Positions 6,978 through 16,422 of a DNA stretch of 49,027 nt are shown here, one piece after another. A model generated the notes under the pieces. It was not told where the DNA came from and did not search any database. It worked only from the letters and a program-made list of their open reading frames with translations. How positions within the stretch are numbered: position 1 is the stretch's first letter; every line of letters starts with the position of its first letter. Source of the DNA: Corallococcus carmarthensis (GTDB lineage Bacteria; Myxococcota; Myxococcia; Myxococcales; Myxococcaceae); contig NZ_RAWE01000055.1 of assembly GCF_003611695.1 (NCBI RefSeq), positions 1 to 49,027 of the forward strand, written 5' to 3'. Position numbers and translations under genes: made by a program.

Positions 6978-8117
6978 ATGCGTGCCCCGTTCGAGTCCTA
7001 CCGCGCCGAGTTCCCGGTCCTGAAGGAGCAGCTCTACCTCAACCACGCCGGGGTCGCGCCCACCAGCGTGCGCGCCGCCGCCGCGGTGAAGTCGTGGATG
7101 GACGACGTGGTGAATCACGGCGTCCTCCATGAGCGGGGCTGGGAGGCCCACAGCGAGAAGGTGCGAGGGCTCGCCGCGCGCATCATCGGCGCCTCTCCGG
7201 AGGAGGTGGCCTTCGTGCGCAACACCAGCCACGGACTGGGGCTGGTCGCGGAGGGCCTGGACTGGAAACCCGGGGACGAGGTCGCCGTCGCCACCAGCAT
7301 CGAGTACCCCTCCAACGTCTACCCGTGGCTGCACCTCAAGGCCCGGGGCGTGGAGGTCCGCGAGATTCCCACGCCGAACGGCGGCGTGACGCCGGAGGCC
7401 GTGGCGTCCGTGCTCACCCCGCGCACGCGGCTGGTGGCGGTGTCGTCGGTGCAGTTCGCCACCGGCCACCGCACGGACCTGGATGCGCTGGGCGAGCTGT
7501 GTGAGCGCTCGGGCGTGCTGCTGTGCGTGGACGGCATCCAGAGCGTGGGCTGCATCCCGGTGGACGTGAAGAAGAGCCGCGTGCACTTCCTCAGCGCGGA
7601 CAGCCACAAGTGGATGCTGGGCATCTCCGGCATCGGCTTCCTGTACGTGGCGAAGGACGTGCTGCCGCGCGTGCGCCCCGTGCTGGTGGGCTGGCGCAGC
7701 ACCACCGACGCGTGGAACTTCAACCGCTCGCACTTCGAGCTGCGGCCGGACGCGGCCAAGTTCGAGGAGGGCAGCGCCGCGTACCCCGGCATCTACGCCC
7801 TGGGCGCCGCGCTGGAGCTGCTGCTGGAGGTGGGGCCGGAGGCCATCGGCGCGCGGATTGGCGAGCTGCTGACCCGGCTGGACACGGGCCTGCGCAACCT
7901 GGGCTGCGAGGTGGGCCCGGAGCCGAAGGACCGCGCGGGCATCCTCACCTTCCTGCCGCCCGGCGCGAACGTCCGGGCGCTCGGCGCGTACCTGGGGGAG
8001 CAGAAGGTGTCCCACTCCGTCCGGCGCGGGCGCATCCGCCTGTCGCCGCACTTCTACAACACGCTGGAGGAGATGGACCGGCTGGTGGAGCTGGTGCGCG
8101 CGTACCGGCCCGGGTGA
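6978..8117 (+). CDS. Class V aminotransferase/cysteine desulfurase-like PLP enzyme
   Basis: A 379-residue fold-type I PLP enzyme of aminotransferase class V. Key segments are LNHAGVAPTS, FVRNTSHGLGLVAEG (phosphate-binding loop), VSSVQFATGHRTDL, CVDGIQSVGCIPVDV (the Asp contacting the PLP ring nitrogen) and SADSHKWMLGISGIGFLY, with the Schiff-base Lys at about residue 211. The loop that carries the catalytic Cys in IscS/SufS is not evident, so isopenicillin-N-epimerase-like, kynureninase-like or lyase activity is also possible. The start at 6978 gives MRAPFESYRAEFPVL; upstream in-frame sequence is non-coding in character. It faces cysK across a strong hairpin at 8106-8135. Confidence 0.87.
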   Translation: MRAPFESYRAEFPVLKEQLYLNHAGVAPTSVRAAAAVKSWMDDVVNHGVLHERGWEAHSEKVRGLAARIIGASPEEVAFVRNTSHGLGLVAEGLDWKPGDEVAVATSIEYPSNVYPWLHLKARGVEVREIPTPNGGVTPEAVASVLTPRTRLVAVSSVQFATGHRTDLDALGELCERSGVLLCVDGIQSVGCIPVDVKKSRVHFLSADSHKWMLGISGIGFLYVAKDVLPRVRPVLVGWRSTTDAWNFNRSHFELRPDAAKFEEGSAAYPGIYALGAALELLLEVGPEAIGARIGELLTRLDTGLRNLGCEVGPEPKDRAGILTFLPPGANVRALGAYLGEQKVSHSVRRGRIRLSPHFYNTLEEMDRLVELVRAYRPG

Positions 8118-8135
8118 GGCGTCCCACCCGGGCCG
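8106..8135. terminator. Bidirectional terminator-like hairpin between convergent genes
   Basis: An 11-bp perfect stem (CGGCCCGGGTG at 8106-8116 pairing with 8125-8135) closes an 8-nt loop. The left arm overlaps the TGA of the PLP enzyme gene, and cysK ends at 8152 on the opposite strand. No T-tract follows on either strand, which is common in very GC-rich genomes, so function is inferred from strength and position. Confidence 0.6.
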
Positions 8136-8151
8136 TGGCGCGCGACGACGG

Positions 8152-9072
8152 CTACTGCGCCGGGAAGAGGTTCTCCACGGAGAGGTAGCGCTCGCCGGTG
8201 TCGTAGCAGAAGGCGAGCACGCGGCTGCCGTCCGGCATCTCCGCCAGCTTCTGGTTCACCGCGGACAGCGAGGCGCCGGAGGACACGCCCACGAAGATGC
8301 CCTCCTCGCGCGCGGCGCGGCGGGCGAACTCGAAGGCGTCCTTCTCATCCACCTGGATGGTGCCGTCGAGGATGGCCGTGTGCAGGTTCTTCGGGATGAA
8401 GCCCGCGCCGATGCCCTGGATGGGGTGCGGGCCCGGCTGGCCGCCGCTGATGACGGGGGACTTCACCGGCTCCACCGCGAACACCTTCAGCTTGGGCCAC
8501 TTCGCCTTGAGCACCTCACCGCACGCGGTGAGGTGGCCACCGGTGCCCACGCCCGTGATGAGGTAGTCCAGCCCGTCCGGGAAGTCGTTGAGGATCTCCT
8601 GCGCGGTGGTGCGCTTGTGGATCTCGATGTTGGACTCGTTCTCGAACTGCTGCGGCATCCACCCGCCCGGCGTCTGGCCGACCAGCTCCTGGGCGCGAGC
8701 GATGGCGCCCTTCATGCCCAGGGCGCGCGGCGTCAGGTCGAACTGGGCGCCGTAGGCGGCCAGCACGCGGCGGCGCTCGATGCTCATGGACTCCGGCATC
8801 ACCAGGATGAGCTTGTAGCCCTTCACCGCGGCCACCATGGCCAGGCCGATGCCGGTGTTGCCGCTCGTCGGCTCGATGATGACGCTGCCTTCCTTGAGGA
8901 CGCCCCGCTTCTCCGCGTCTTCAATCATCGCCAGGCCGATGCGGTCCTTGATGCTGCCGCCCGGGTTGGCGCGCTCCAGCTTCAGGTGCACCGAGACGCG
9001 CGACGGATACAGCCGGTTGATGCGCACGTGCGGCGTGTTGCCAATGGTCTGCAGGATGTTGTCGACCTTCAT
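8152..9072 (-). CDS. cysK: Cysteine synthase A (O-acetylserine sulfhydrylase)
   Basis: A 306-residue fold-type II PLP enzyme that converts O-acetylserine and sulfide to cysteine in the cytoplasm. The PLP Lys is residue 42 in [11 protein letters not shown], the substrate loop is [12 protein letters not shown] at about 67-78, the phosphate cradle is [12 protein letters not shown], and [11 protein letters not shown] is present near the C-terminus. Length is standard for CysK. It lies 43 nt downstream of a serine acetyltransferase gene on the same strand, a cysE-cysK order in which the first enzyme makes the substrate of the second. The CysE C-terminus ends in Ile, as is typical for docking into the CysK active site. 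Confidence 0.95.
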   Translation of the reverse strand: MKVDNILQTIGNTPHVRINRLYPSRVSVHLKLERANPGGSIKDRIGLAMIEDAEKRGVLKEGSVIIEPTSGNTGIGLAMVAAVKGYKLILVMPESMSIERRRVLAAYGAQFDLTPRALGMKGAIARAQELVGQTPGGWMPQQFENESNIEIHKRTTAQEILNDFPDGLDYLITGVGTGGHLTACGEVLKAKWPKLKVFAVEPVKSPVISGGQPGPHPIQGIGAGFIPKNLHTAILDGTIQVDEKDAFEFARRAAREEGIFVGVSSGASLSAVNQKLAEMPDGSRVLAFCYDTGERYLSVENLFPAQ

Positions 9073-9115
9073 GGCGTCTCCTGTGAGTGGGGAACGGGCA
9101 CTGCGTGAGGGAAAG

Positions 9116-9961
9116 TCAAATCTGGTAGTCGAGGACGTCCAGGCCTTCCTCGCCGTGGCGCGCGCGCACCTCGCTGCGGCGGGTGACGACGGACTGGGCG
9201 GGCACGCTCTGCGTCAGCCACGCGTTGCCGGCGATGATGCTGCCCTTGCCCACCACGGTGCCGCCTCCGAGGATGGTGGCGTTCGCGTACACCACCACGT
9301 CGTCCTCGATGGTGGGGTGGCGCTTCTTGTCCGCCAGGGCCTTCTCCACCATCAGCGCGCCCAGCGTGACGCCCTGGTAGAGCTTCACGTTGTCGCCAAT
9401 CACCGTCGTCTCACCGATGACCAGGCCCGTGCCGTGGTCGATGACGAACTTGCGGCCGATGGTGGCGCCCGGGTGGATGTCCACGCCGGTGCGCTGGTGG
9501 GCGTATTCGGTGAGCAGGCGCGGCAGCAGGGGGAAGTTCAGCCGGTGCAGCGCGTTCGCCACGCGGTAGATGGCGATGGCGTAGAAGCCCGGGTAGGTGA
9601 GCACGACCTCGTCCACGCTGCGCGCGGCGGGGTCCGCTTCGAAGATGGCGCGCGAGTCCTGCTGCAGCCACTCATAGATGTCCGGCAGCTTCGCCATGAA
9701 GCGCGAGGACATGCCCGCGTCCGTGACGGGGTAGTGCGGCGCGAGCAGCGCCTGGATGCGCTGGAGGCTCGCCTCCACCGCGGTGACGTCCCGGCGCACG
9801 GCGGCGGCGTTGCACTCCAGCCGCTCCGCGAAGTGGGGGAAGAGCAGCCCCAGCACCTGCGCGACGAACTCCGGCGCCGCCTTGCGCACGTCCGGGGGGA
9901 AGCAGTGGCGCTGTCGCGCCTCCAGCAGGGTGGCAACCAGTCGGGCGTTCGGATCGTCCAT
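9116..9961 (-). CDS. cysE: Serine O-acetyltransferase (CysE/EpsC type)
   Basis: A 281-residue serine acetyltransferase that makes O-acetylserine from serine and acetyl-CoA for cysteine synthesis. The C-terminal half is a left-handed beta-helix of hexapeptide repeats: [39 protein letters not shown], then [20 protein letters not shown]. The catalytic His-Asp pair lies in IDHGTG. The N-terminal helical part is long, as in EpsC-type enzymes. The chain ends LDVLDYQI; a terminal Ile is the known docking residue for cysteine synthase, made by the gene 43 nt downstream. The 224-bp region between this gene and the divergent glycosylase gene must hold its promoter, but no consensus site is clear. Confidence 0.93.
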   Translation of the reverse strand: MDDPNARLVATLLEARQRHCFPPDVRKAAPEFVAQVLGLLFPHFAERLECNAAAVRRDVTAVEASLQRIQALLAPHYPVTDAGMSSRFMAKLPDIYEWLQQDSRAIFEADPAARSVDEVVLTYPGFYAIAIYRVANALHRLNFPLLPRLLTEYAHQRTGVDIHPGATIGRKFVIDHGTGLVIGETTVIGDNVKLYQGVTLGALMVEKALADKKRHPTIEDDVVVYANATILGGGTVVGKGSIIAGNAWLTQSVPAQSVVTRRSEVRARHGEEGLDVLDYQI

Positions 9962-10185
9962 GGGGCGTTGCGTCAGGATAGCGCGCCGGTACGGCGTTTT
10001 CCTTGTTTCCAGTTCGGGAAGGGCTGATGGAGGCCGGGCAGGTCTTTGCCTGGCGTCCCGGGACGTAGCGGCGGGGTTCTGGACGTGGATGCCGTTGCCG
10101 GGAAAACGTCGCGGCTGTCCGGCCGTCCAGGAACCAGGGCGGGGGGCGGACAGGCAGCGAAGAGAGGTGGGGATTACCCAGGGGG

Positions 10186-11037
10186 ATGCCTGAAGGACAC
10201 AGCATCCACCGGGTCGCCCGGGTCCACCGCCGCTGGTTGGTGGGGCGGCGCTTCACGGCCGATTCGCCGCAGGGCCGGGCGGAGGTGGCGCATGGGTTGT
10301 CCGGGCGGACGCTGCTGGGCGTGGACGCGCATGGCAAGCACCTGTTCCACGCGTTCGAAGGCGGTGTGCGGCTGCACCTCCACCTGGGCCTCTTCGGGCG
10401 CATCCGTCACTTCCGCGGGGACGCGCCCGTGCCGTCCACGGCGTGCCGGCTGCGGCTGGCTTCGGATGGAGCGACGCTGCACCTGTCGGGACCGTCCGCG
10501 TGCGAGCTGCTGTCGCCGGAGCAGGAGGCCGCGTTGCGCGCGAGGCTGGGGGAGGATCCGCTGCGCGCGGATGCTTCGCCGGACCGGGCGTATGCGCGGC
10601 TGACGCGGGGACGCATGCCGCTGGCGCAGGCACTGCTGGACCAGGGGCGCATCGCGGGCGTGGGGAACATCGTCCGGGCGGAGGCGCTGTTCGTCGTGGG
10701 CCTGCCGCCGCTGTTGCCCGCGTGTGAGCTGGAGCGGGACGCGTTCGACGGGTTGTGGCGCGCGATGCGGGCGCTGTTGCAGGACGGCGTACGTGACGGA
10801 CTCATCGTCACGCCCGGAGCGCCGCCGCTTCCGTCACCCGGACGCAAGCGGGCGGAGCGCTTCTGCGTGTACAGCCGCGCGGGCCTGCCGTGCCCGCGCT
10901 GCGGCGGGAAGGTGACGGGGCAGTCGTTGGCGGCGCGCACCCTCTACTTCTGCGCCGCGTGCCAGGGAGTGGACCGTGTGCGGCGGACACGCCGTGGGTA
11001 CGAGCGGACAGCCAGAGGCCCTGCTCCTACGCTGTAG
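10186..11037 (+). CDS. Fpg/Nei family DNA glycosylase
   Basis: A 283-residue base-excision-repair enzyme. Mature Pro is residue 2 and catalytic Glu residue 3 in MPEGHSIHR, the form seen in the endonuclease VIII (Nei) branch. The conserved Lys lies in [11 protein letters not shown], the helix-two-turn-helix segment is [20 protein letters not shown], and a C-terminal zinc finger has CPRCGGKV and [10 protein letters not shown]. The protein removes oxidised bases and cuts the strand by beta-delta elimination. A second substrate loop distinguishing Nei from Fpg cannot be resolved by eye, so only the family is named. It is divergent from cysE and 37 nt ahead of the acyl-CoA ligase gene. Confidence 0.9.
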   Translation: MPEGHSIHRVARVHRRWLVGRRFTADSPQGRAEVAHGLSGRTLLGVDAHGKHLFHAFEGGVRLHLHLGLFGRIRHFRGDAPVPSTACRLRLASDGATLHLSGPSACELLSPEQEAALRARLGEDPLRADASPDRAYARLTRGRMPLAQALLDQGRIAGVGNIVRAEALFVVGLPPLLPACELERDAFDGLWRAMRALLQDGVRDGLIVTPGAPPLPSPGRKRAERFCVYSRAGLPCPRCGGKVTGQSLAARTLYFCAACQGVDRVRRTRRGYERTARGPAPTL

Positions 11038-11074
11038 CTTGCCGAGCCGGGGGCACCCTGGGGACGATGGAGTC

Positions 11075-12718
11075 ATGACGACCGCCCTGTCCTATGCCCA
11101 TGGCACCAGCACCACCCCGCTGCTGGGGGAGACCATCGGTCAGAACCTGCGCCGCACCGTCGAGCGCCACGGCGACCGCGAGGCGTTGGTGGTGGCCTCG
11201 CAGAACTACCGCGTCACCTGGCGGCAGTTCTGGGACGCGACGACGGCGGTGGCCAAGGGCCTGCTGGCGCTGGGCGTCCAGAAGGGCGACCGGGTGGGGC
11301 TCTGGTCGCCCAACCGCTTCGAGTGGACCGTGTCGCAGTACGCGCTCGCGCGCACGGGCGCCATCCTGGTCAACCTGAACCCCGCCTACCGGACGTCGGA
11401 GCTGGAGTACGCGCTCAACCAGGCGGGCGTGAGCGTGCTGTTGCTGGCGAAGGGCTTCCGGCAGACGGACTACACGCAGATGCTGGCGGAGGTGCGGCCC
11501 CGGTGCGCGGGCCTGCGCGAGGCGCTGGTGCTGGACTCGGACTGGGACCGGCTGGTGAGGGGCGGCGCGAGCATCCGCGACGACGTGCTGGAGGCGCGCG
11601 AGCTGTCGCTCCAGTTCGATGACCCCATCAACATCCAATACACGTCCGGCACCACGGGCTTCCCGAAGGGCGCGACGCTGTCGCACCACAACGTGCTCAA
11701 CAACGGCTTCTTCGTGGGCGAGGTGCTGCGCTACGGGCCGGAGGACCGCGTGTGCATCCCGGTGCCCTTCTACCACTGCTTCGGCATGGTGATGGGCAAC
11801 CTGGCCTGTACGTCCCATGGCTCGGCCATGGTGATTCCGGGCGAGGCCTTCGACCCGCTGGCGGTGCTCCAGACGGTGCAGGCCGAGCGCTGTACGTCCC
11901 TCTACGGCGTGCCCACGATGTTCATCGCGGAGCTGGACCACCCGCGCTTCGGCGAGTTCGACCTCAAGTCCCTGCGCACCGGCATCATGGCGGGGTCGCC
12001 GTGCCCGGTGGAGGTGATGAAGCAGGTGCAGTCGCGGATGCACATGGAGGAGGTCACCATCTGCTACGGCATGACGGAGACGTCCCCTGTGTCCACGCAG
12101 AACCCCCTGGATGACACGCTGGAGAAGCGCGTGGCCACGGTGGGCCGCGTGCACCCGCACCTGGAGGTGAAGGTGGTGGACCCGGACACGGGCGCGGTGG
12201 TGCCACTGGGCCAGCCCGGTGAGCTGTGCACGCGTGGCTACAGCGTGATGCTCGGGTACTGGGAAAACGCGGTGGCCACGGCTGCGGCCATCGACAGGGC
12301 GGGGTGGATGCACACCGGCGACCTGGCGACCATGGACGCGGAGGGCTACGTCAAGATTGTCGGCCGCATCAAGGACATGATCATCCGGGGCGGGGAGAAC
12401 GTGTATCCACGCGAGGTGGAGGAGTTCCTCCACTCGCACCCGGAGGTGTCCGAGGCGCAGGTCATCGGCGTGCCCAGCGTGAAGTACGGCGAGGAGGTGA
12501 TGGCGTGGGTGCGCCTGAAGTCCGGTGCCACGCTCACCGCGGAGACGCTGACGGCCTTCTGCACCGGCCGCATCTCCACGTTCAAGATTCCCCGCCACTG
12601 GAAGTTCGTGGACAGCTTCCCGATGACCGTCACCGGCAAGGTGCAGAAGTTCCGCATGCGCGAGGTCTCCATCGCCGAGCTGAGGCTCGGCGACGTGGCC
12701 GCCATCAAGACCGCCTGA
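11075..12718 (+). CDS. AMP-binding acyl-CoA synthetase
   Basis: A 547-residue member of the ANL superfamily that activates a carboxylic acid, probably a fatty acid, as acyl-AMP and then acyl-CoA. Motif A3 is [16 protein letters not shown] starting at about residue 189, A5 is [10 protein letters not shown]7/A8 is [19 protein letters not shown] leading to [18 protein letters not shown] at about 433, and the C-terminal catalytic Lys is about 522 in [11 protein letters not shown]. No N-terminal signal is present. The start at 11075 follows a GATGGAG-like site. The gene overlaps the convergent TfoX-domain gene by 14 bp at its 3' end. Chain-length specificity cannot be read; medium- or long-chain substrates are equally possible. 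Confidence 0.92.
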   Translation: MTTALSYAHGTSTTPLLGETIGQNLRRTVERHGDREALVVASQNYRVTWRQFWDATTAVAKGLLALGVQKGDRVGLWSPNRFEWTVSQYALARTGAILVNLNPAYRTSELEYALNQAGVSVLLLAKGFRQTDYTQMLAEVRPRCAGLREALVLDSDWDRLVRGGASIRDDVLEARELSLQFDDPINIQYTSGTTGFPKGATLSHHNVLNNGFFVGEVLRYGPEDRVCIPVPFYHCFGMVMGNLACTSHGSAMVIPGEAFDPLAVLQTVQAERCTSLYGVPTMFIAELDHPRFGEFDLKSLRTGIMAGSPCPVEVMKQVQSRMHMEEVTICYGMTETSPVSTQNPLDDTLEKRVATVGRVHPHLEVKVVDPDTGAVVPLGQPGELCTRGYSVMLGYWENAVATAAAIDRAGWMHTGDLATMDAEGYVKIVGRIKDMIIRGGENVYPREVEEFLHSHPEVSEAQVIGVPSVKYGEEVMAWVRLKSGATLTAETLTAFCTGRISTFKIPRHWKFVDSFPMTVTGKVQKFRMREVSIAELRLGDVAAIKTA

Positions 12719-13187
12719 CGCGCTTCGCGGGGGCCTTCTTCACCGCGGTCTTCTTGGCCGCGGGCGCCTTCTTCGCGACAGGGGCTTTCTTCGCGGCGGG
12801 AGCCTTCTTCGCGACGGGAGCTTTCTTGGCAGCGGGGGGCTTCTTCGCGGCCTTCTTCATGGCCGCGCGGTTGGAGGCGTCCACGGCGCGGCGGGCCCAG
12901 GGCAGCAGCCGGCGGCCGTCGTCCTCCGCGTCCACGGGCGGCGTCCAGTAGCTCATCGGCTGTTCCTTGCCGCGGCTCTGGTAGATGAAGGGCCGGCAGC
13001 CCTCGGCCTCGAAGTCGGCGCGGGTGACGTCGTCCGTCTTCAGGTAGAGCTGGCCCTGGATGATGAGGCCGAACATCCGGCCCCCGAAGTACAGGCCCCA
13101 ACCGCCGAACATCGAGCGGGCCTGTACCGCGCCAAGCGGCTCCAGCAACTCCAACGTGTACTCCACGAAGCTGTCCATGCGGGGCAT
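12705..13187 (-). CDS. TfoX N-terminal domain protein with histone H1-like tail
   Basis: A 160-residue two-part protein. Residues 1 to about 105 match the TfoX/Sxy N-terminal domain ([45 protein letters not shown]). From about 109 to the end the chain is a Lys/Ala/Pro repeat ([16 protein letters not shown]), like eukaryotic histone H1 tails and bacterial HU/AlgP-type tails, and is expected to bind nucleic acid or polyphosphate. The ATG at 13187 follows AGGAGGA and comes 9 nt after the stop of the histidine kinase gene, so the two are probably cotranscribed. The 3' end overlaps the convergent acyl-CoA ligase gene by 14 bp. The repetitive DNA of the tail is prone to length change. Confidence 0.88.
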   Translation of the reverse strand: MPRMDSFVEYTLELLEPLGAVQARSMFGGWGLYFGGRMFGLIIQGQLYLKTDDVTRADFEAEGCRPFIYQSRGKEQPMSYWTPPVDAEDDGRRLLPWARRAVDASNRAAMKKAAKKPPAAKKAPVAKKAPAAKKAPVAKKAPAAKKTAVKKAPAKRVRRS

Positions 13188-13196
13188 GGAGTCCTC

Positions 13197-15197
13197 CTAG
13201 TCCAGCGGCAGCTCGAAGTGGAAGGTGGCACCGTGGCCGGGCTCGCTGTCGACCGCGATGCTCCCGCCGTGGGCCTGGATGAGCTGCTTCGCGATGTAGA
13301 GACCGAGCCCCAGCCCGCTGACCTCGTTCGGGGACGTGGCCCGCTCGAACCGGACGAAGATGCGCTCGTGGTGCTCCGCGGGGATGCCCGGGCCTTCATC
13401 GCGCAGGCTGAACCGCACCTGGTGCCTCCGCCGCTCGACCTTCGCGTGCACGGGCCGGCCAGGCGCGTACTTGATGGCATTGATGAGGAAGTTCGTCAGC
13501 ACCTGTTCGATGCGAGTGGCGTCGAGCCGGGCCACGATGCCCGCTTCGATGTCCTGCTCCAGCGTGCAGCCCGCCGCCTCCAGCTGGGGTTCGAAGCGCT
13601 CCAGGACCGCCGCCATCAACGTGGAGACGTCCGTCTCCACCCGCGTCATGGACAGCTTCCCGGAGCTGATGCGGGACACGTCCAGCATGTCGTTGATCAG
13701 CCGGTTCATCCGGTCCACCTGGAGCAGCGTGCCGTCGAGCAGCTTCTTGAGCCTCGCCGCGGTGAACGCCGCCAGGCCCTGGTTTTCGAGGAGCCGCTGG
13801 TTCATCTGCGTCTGCAGCTTGAGCGTCGTCAGCGGCGTGTTGAGCTCGTGCGAGGCGACGCCCAGGAACGTGTCCCGCGACACGATGGCCGCGCGCAGGT
13901 TCTCCGCCAGCTGTTCGATCTCCCGCTGTTCGTTGACCTGGTCGGTCACCTCGTAGATGAGCACCAGGATGCCGTCGATGTTCCCGGCCGGGTCGCGCTT
14001 CGCCTGATAGGTGAAGTTGACGAACATCTCCCGTTCGGTGCCATCCGCCTGGACCATGGACGCGCGCTGCTTGGCGCCGTGGAAGCTCCGGCCCGTCTGG
14101 TAGACGCCGTCGAGGATCTCGTAATAGCCCTGGTCCTCCAGCTCCGGCAGCGCCTGCCGGACGGTCTTGTGGAGGAGGTCCTCCGCCGGACGGCCGCTGA
14201 ACAGCATGGACATGAAGGGCGCGTTCGCGAAGGTATAGACGTGGTGCGGTCCGCTGTGGATGGCGATGCCGAGCGGCGCCTGGGTGAGGAAGCCGTGGAA
14301 CTCCTGGCGCGCGCGCAGGACCTCCTCCTCGGCCCGCTTGCGGTCGCTGATGTCGAGCGCTGTTCCGACGAACTGGAGGGCCCTGCCTTCCGCGTCGAAG
14401 GTCACCTGCCCGCGCGCCTCCACCCAGCGGGCGAGGTGCCCCGGCATCCCCACCACCCGGTGCTCCATGACGTAGCGGCCCTGCGCCCTGCCCGCAAGCG
14501 TGGCGGTGATGGCCGCGCGCAGCGCCTCGCGCTCGTCGGGGTGGACGCACTCGAGCACCTGCTCCAGGCGGTAGGCGCCTGCTTCGGGGAGGCCAAAGAG
14601 CAGGGCCATCCGCTCGTCCATCCGCATCTGGTTGGCGCGGACGTCCAGTTCCCAGGTGCCTGCTCCGGAAGCCTCCACGACCCGGCGGAGGCGCTCCTTG
14701 CTTTGCTTCAGCGCCTGTTCGCCGAGGACCCGCGCGGTGGTCTCCGTGCAGACCACCAGCGTGCCGTGGACCCTGCCCGCGTCGTCGAAGGCGGGAGAGT
14801 AGCCATAGGTCCAGTAGACGTCCTCGATGCGGCCGTTGCGGAAGATGGGGACGAGCTGGTCTTCGTTCCAGCTGGCCTTGCCCTCGCGCATCACGTCGTC
14901 GATCTGCGGTCCGATGATGGGCCAGATCTCCGGCCAGCACTCCCGGCCTGGCATCCCCAGGGCCGAGGGATGTTTTCCCCGGCCGAAGCTGGGCACGTAG
15001 GCGTCGTTGTAGAGCTGGATGAGTCGCGGCCCCCACCAGAGGAACATGGGGTGGCGCGAGTGGAGCATCGTCCGCACCAGGGTCCGCAGTGAGACGGGCC
15101 AGCCTTCGACGGGGCCGAGCGGCGTGGTGGCCCAGTCCTTCTCGCGCATCCGGGCGGCCATCTCGCCGGAGCCGCTGAACAGTTCGTCCGCCTTCAC
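13197..15197 (-). CDS. PAS domain sensor histidine kinase
   Basis: A 666-residue soluble sensor kinase with no transmembrane segment. Three PAS-like regions are visible: residues 20-155 (PMFLWWGPRLIQLYNDAY), about 165-288 (WELDVRANQMRMDERMALLF to GTALDISDRKRAE) and about 295-420 (FANAPFMSMLFSGRPAEDLL to VLIYEVTDQ). HisKA follows with the phosphorylated His at residue 450 in VASHELNTPLTTL. The ATPase domain has N573 in FLINAIKYAPG, DEGPGIPAEHHERIF at 600-614 and GLGLGLYIAKQLI at 628-640. No receiver domain is attached and no response regulator is adjacent, so the partner is elsewhere. The tfoX-like gene follows after 9 nt. Confidence 0.93.
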   Translation of the reverse strand: MKADELFSGSGEMAARMREKDWATTPLGPVEGWPVSLRTLVRTMLHSRHPMFLWWGPRLIQLYNDAYVPSFGRGKHPSALGMPGRECWPEIWPIIGPQIDDVMREGKASWNEDQLVPIFRNGRIEDVYWTYGYSPAFDDAGRVHGTLVVCTETTARVLGEQALKQSKERLRRVVEASGAGTWELDVRANQMRMDERMALLFGLPEAGAYRLEQVLECVHPDEREALRAAITATLAGRAQGRYVMEHRVVGMPGHLARWVEARGQVTFDAEGRALQFVGTALDISDRKRAEEEVLRARQEFHGFLTQAPLGIAIHSGPHHVYTFANAPFMSMLFSGRPAEDLLHKTVRQALPELEDQGYYEILDGVYQTGRSFHGAKQRASMVQADGTEREMFVNFTYQAKRDPAGNIDGILVLIYEVTDQVNEQREIEQLAENLRAAIVSRDTFLGVASHELNTPLTTLKLQTQMNQRLLENQGLAAFTAARLKKLLDGTLLQVDRMNRLINDMLDVSRISSGKLSMTRVETDVSTLMAAVLERFEPQLEAAGCTLEQDIEAGIVARLDATRIEQVLTNFLINAIKYAPGRPVHAKVERRRHQVRFSLRDEGPGIPAEHHERIFVRFERATSPNEVSGLGLGLYIAKQLIQAHGGSIAVDSEPGHGATFHFELPLD

Positions 15198-15282
15198 GTG
15201 GTCCGGCTCCCAGTGTGAATCAGGTGGAAGGCGTCATAGGTGACAACTCCCGCGGAGAATAGAACCAGGCGTGGCCAGGCCA

Positions 15283-15298
15283 GGGAGCGACCGCTCCC
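15283..15298. terminator. Possible terminator hairpin after the first imm11 gene
   Basis: GGGAGCG at 15283-15289 is the exact inverted repeat of 15292-15298, with flanking CC and GG also able to pair. It lies 15 nt beyond the stop of the immunity gene and 86 nt before the histidine kinase start. No T-tract follows, so this is tentative. Confidence 0.35.
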
Positions 15299-15313
15299 CA
15301 GGTGTCGAGCGAA

Positions 15314-15883
15314 TCACACCTCCGTGAAGTCCATGCCGGTGGCTCCGGTGCGCTCCAGCGCCGTCTTCAGGTCCTCGGAGACGATGAGGGCGACGTTCCA
15401 ACCCCAGGGGCGGAAGATCTTCGCGTCACCCACCTTCGATTTGTCGATGCGCATGATGTCCACGGAGCGGTATTCACCGATCCGCCAGGGCTGACCGTGC
15501 CGGGGCTCCCAGAATCGGACCCCTTCCGAAGCCTGCTCGTCGATGCAGCGGATGACTCGGGTGGTGACGAGGATGACGTACTGGTCCGGGTGCTTGGGAA
15601 TGGTGACGGGGATGAGTTGAACCTCATCCGCCGCGTGCTCCATCAATACGTTGGCGAGCTTGATGTGGACGACAGGGGTCATCCCGCCGGCAATCCAGGA
15701 GAAATCCAGCGGCTTGCCTGGCTCCTCGACTGGAACGGTCAGCGTCCCTTCGATCTGGACACGGGTCCCTTGGGTGAACATCCAGGGATCTTCTTCCTCC
15801 TGACGGAGGTCATTCCTGGGCGTGTCGAGAAGCCAGATGCCTTCCTGAACGTCCATCGCAAGGTCGAAGTAACGAGCAGCCAT
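15314..15883 (-). CDS. Imm11 family (DUF1629) immunity protein, copy 1
   Basis: A 189-residue protein that resembles the Imm11/DUF1629 family of polymorphic-toxin immunity proteins. It is clearly paralogous to the protein at 20190-20765: both begin M-x-ARYF-x-L, share EDPWMF and EPGKPLD, and end with the same SEDLKTALERTGATGM plus FTEV. There is no signal peptide, so it should act in the cytoplasm by binding a toxin. It begins 6 nt after the stop of a toxin tip that has lost most of its carrier protein. The frame is intact, so immunity appears to be retained even though the linked toxin gene is damaged. It may still protect against AHH-type toxins delivered by relatives. Confidence 0.8.
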   Translation of the reverse strand: MAARYFDLAMDVQEGIWLLDTPRNDLRQEEEDPWMFTQGTRVQIEGTLTVPVEEPGKPLDFSWIAGGMTPVVHIKLANVLMEHAADEVQLIPVTIPKHPDQYVILVTTRVIRCIDEQASEGVRFWEPRHGQPWRIGEYRSVDIMRIDKSKVGDAKIFRPWGWNVALIVSEDLKTALERTGATGMDFTEV

Positions 15884-15889
15884 GGATTG

Positions 15890-16412
15890 CTAACGTCCTT
15901 GTTTCAGGGTCAGAAGCTTGTTGATGGGAGTTCCTGGCACGGTGGCTTCTTCCGCCAGTTCCCGCAGCGCGCCAGTCAGTGCTTCACGGCATTGCACCAC
16001 GGTGCGGCAATTTCTTGTGGATAGCTCCAGTCGTCGAAATACCAGGTCATGGTACGCCTTTGGATGCGGTCCCCGGTGGCCATGGACCTCGACGATGTTC
16101 TCCGGATCTTTCAGCACCATTCCGGCCTTCTTGAAGATGCGGCGGAAGAGCGGGGTCCACGGTCCACCGTTCTTCGAGGACTTCTCATTCCGGATGGTGG
16201 CCAGGTGGTGACGCTGGGGCTTCCCAGGCCGCGATGACATCCGCCTCGAACTCTTCACCCTCCAGCCGGGCCTCGGAAGGGGACGCGCCTTCCTCCTCCC
16301 GGGGCGTGACGACGATGCGCTCGCCGTCGTCCGTCTCCAGGTGCACGACCCGTGTCGTCGCGCAGCCCGACACGAGCAACCCCAGCAGCAGTGCCCACCC
16401 CAGTTGCTTCAT
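15890..16412 (-). pseudogene. SitA-like AHH toxin lipoprotein, copy 1, internally deleted and frameshifted
   Basis: The first 57 codons from ATG 16412 match the lipoprotein start of the toxin at 20762-22108 (MKQLGWALLLGLLVSGCATT, then VVHLETDDGE and TPREEEGASPSEARLE). At 16240/16241 the sequence jumps to the C-terminal AHH nuclease tip, missing about 273 codons (about 820 bp) present in the full copy. The join is out of frame: the N-terminal frame reads on for some 20 codons and stops at 16185. The tip (SRPGKPQRHHLATIRNEK to the stop at 15890) remains open in another frame, from GTG 16258 or ATG 16240, with GAGGCGG just before the ATG. It may therefore be a silent toxin tip or be made alone in the cytoplasm. 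GGAGG precedes the 16412 start, 10 nt after the peptidase stop. Confidence 0.8.
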
Positions 16413-16422
16413 GGATGCCTCC

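Noticed and set aside
10033-10054. Hairpin in the cysE leader as a riboswitch or attenuator
   Set aside because: On the plus strand it is an 8-bp stem with one G-T pair; no T-box or other conserved core and no second alternative stem was seen, so it is not above background for this GC content.
15937-15955. Sigma-54-like TGGCAC near a possible -12 element
   Set aside because: The downstream element reads CTTC instead of TTGC and the site lies inside the toxin tip coding sequence.
16185-16412. The 75-codon frame from 16412 as a genuine small lipoprotein gene
   Set aside because: Its last ~20 codons are the AHH tip read in the wrong frame, and the same shifted peptide can be read inside the intact copy, which shows that it results from the deletion.
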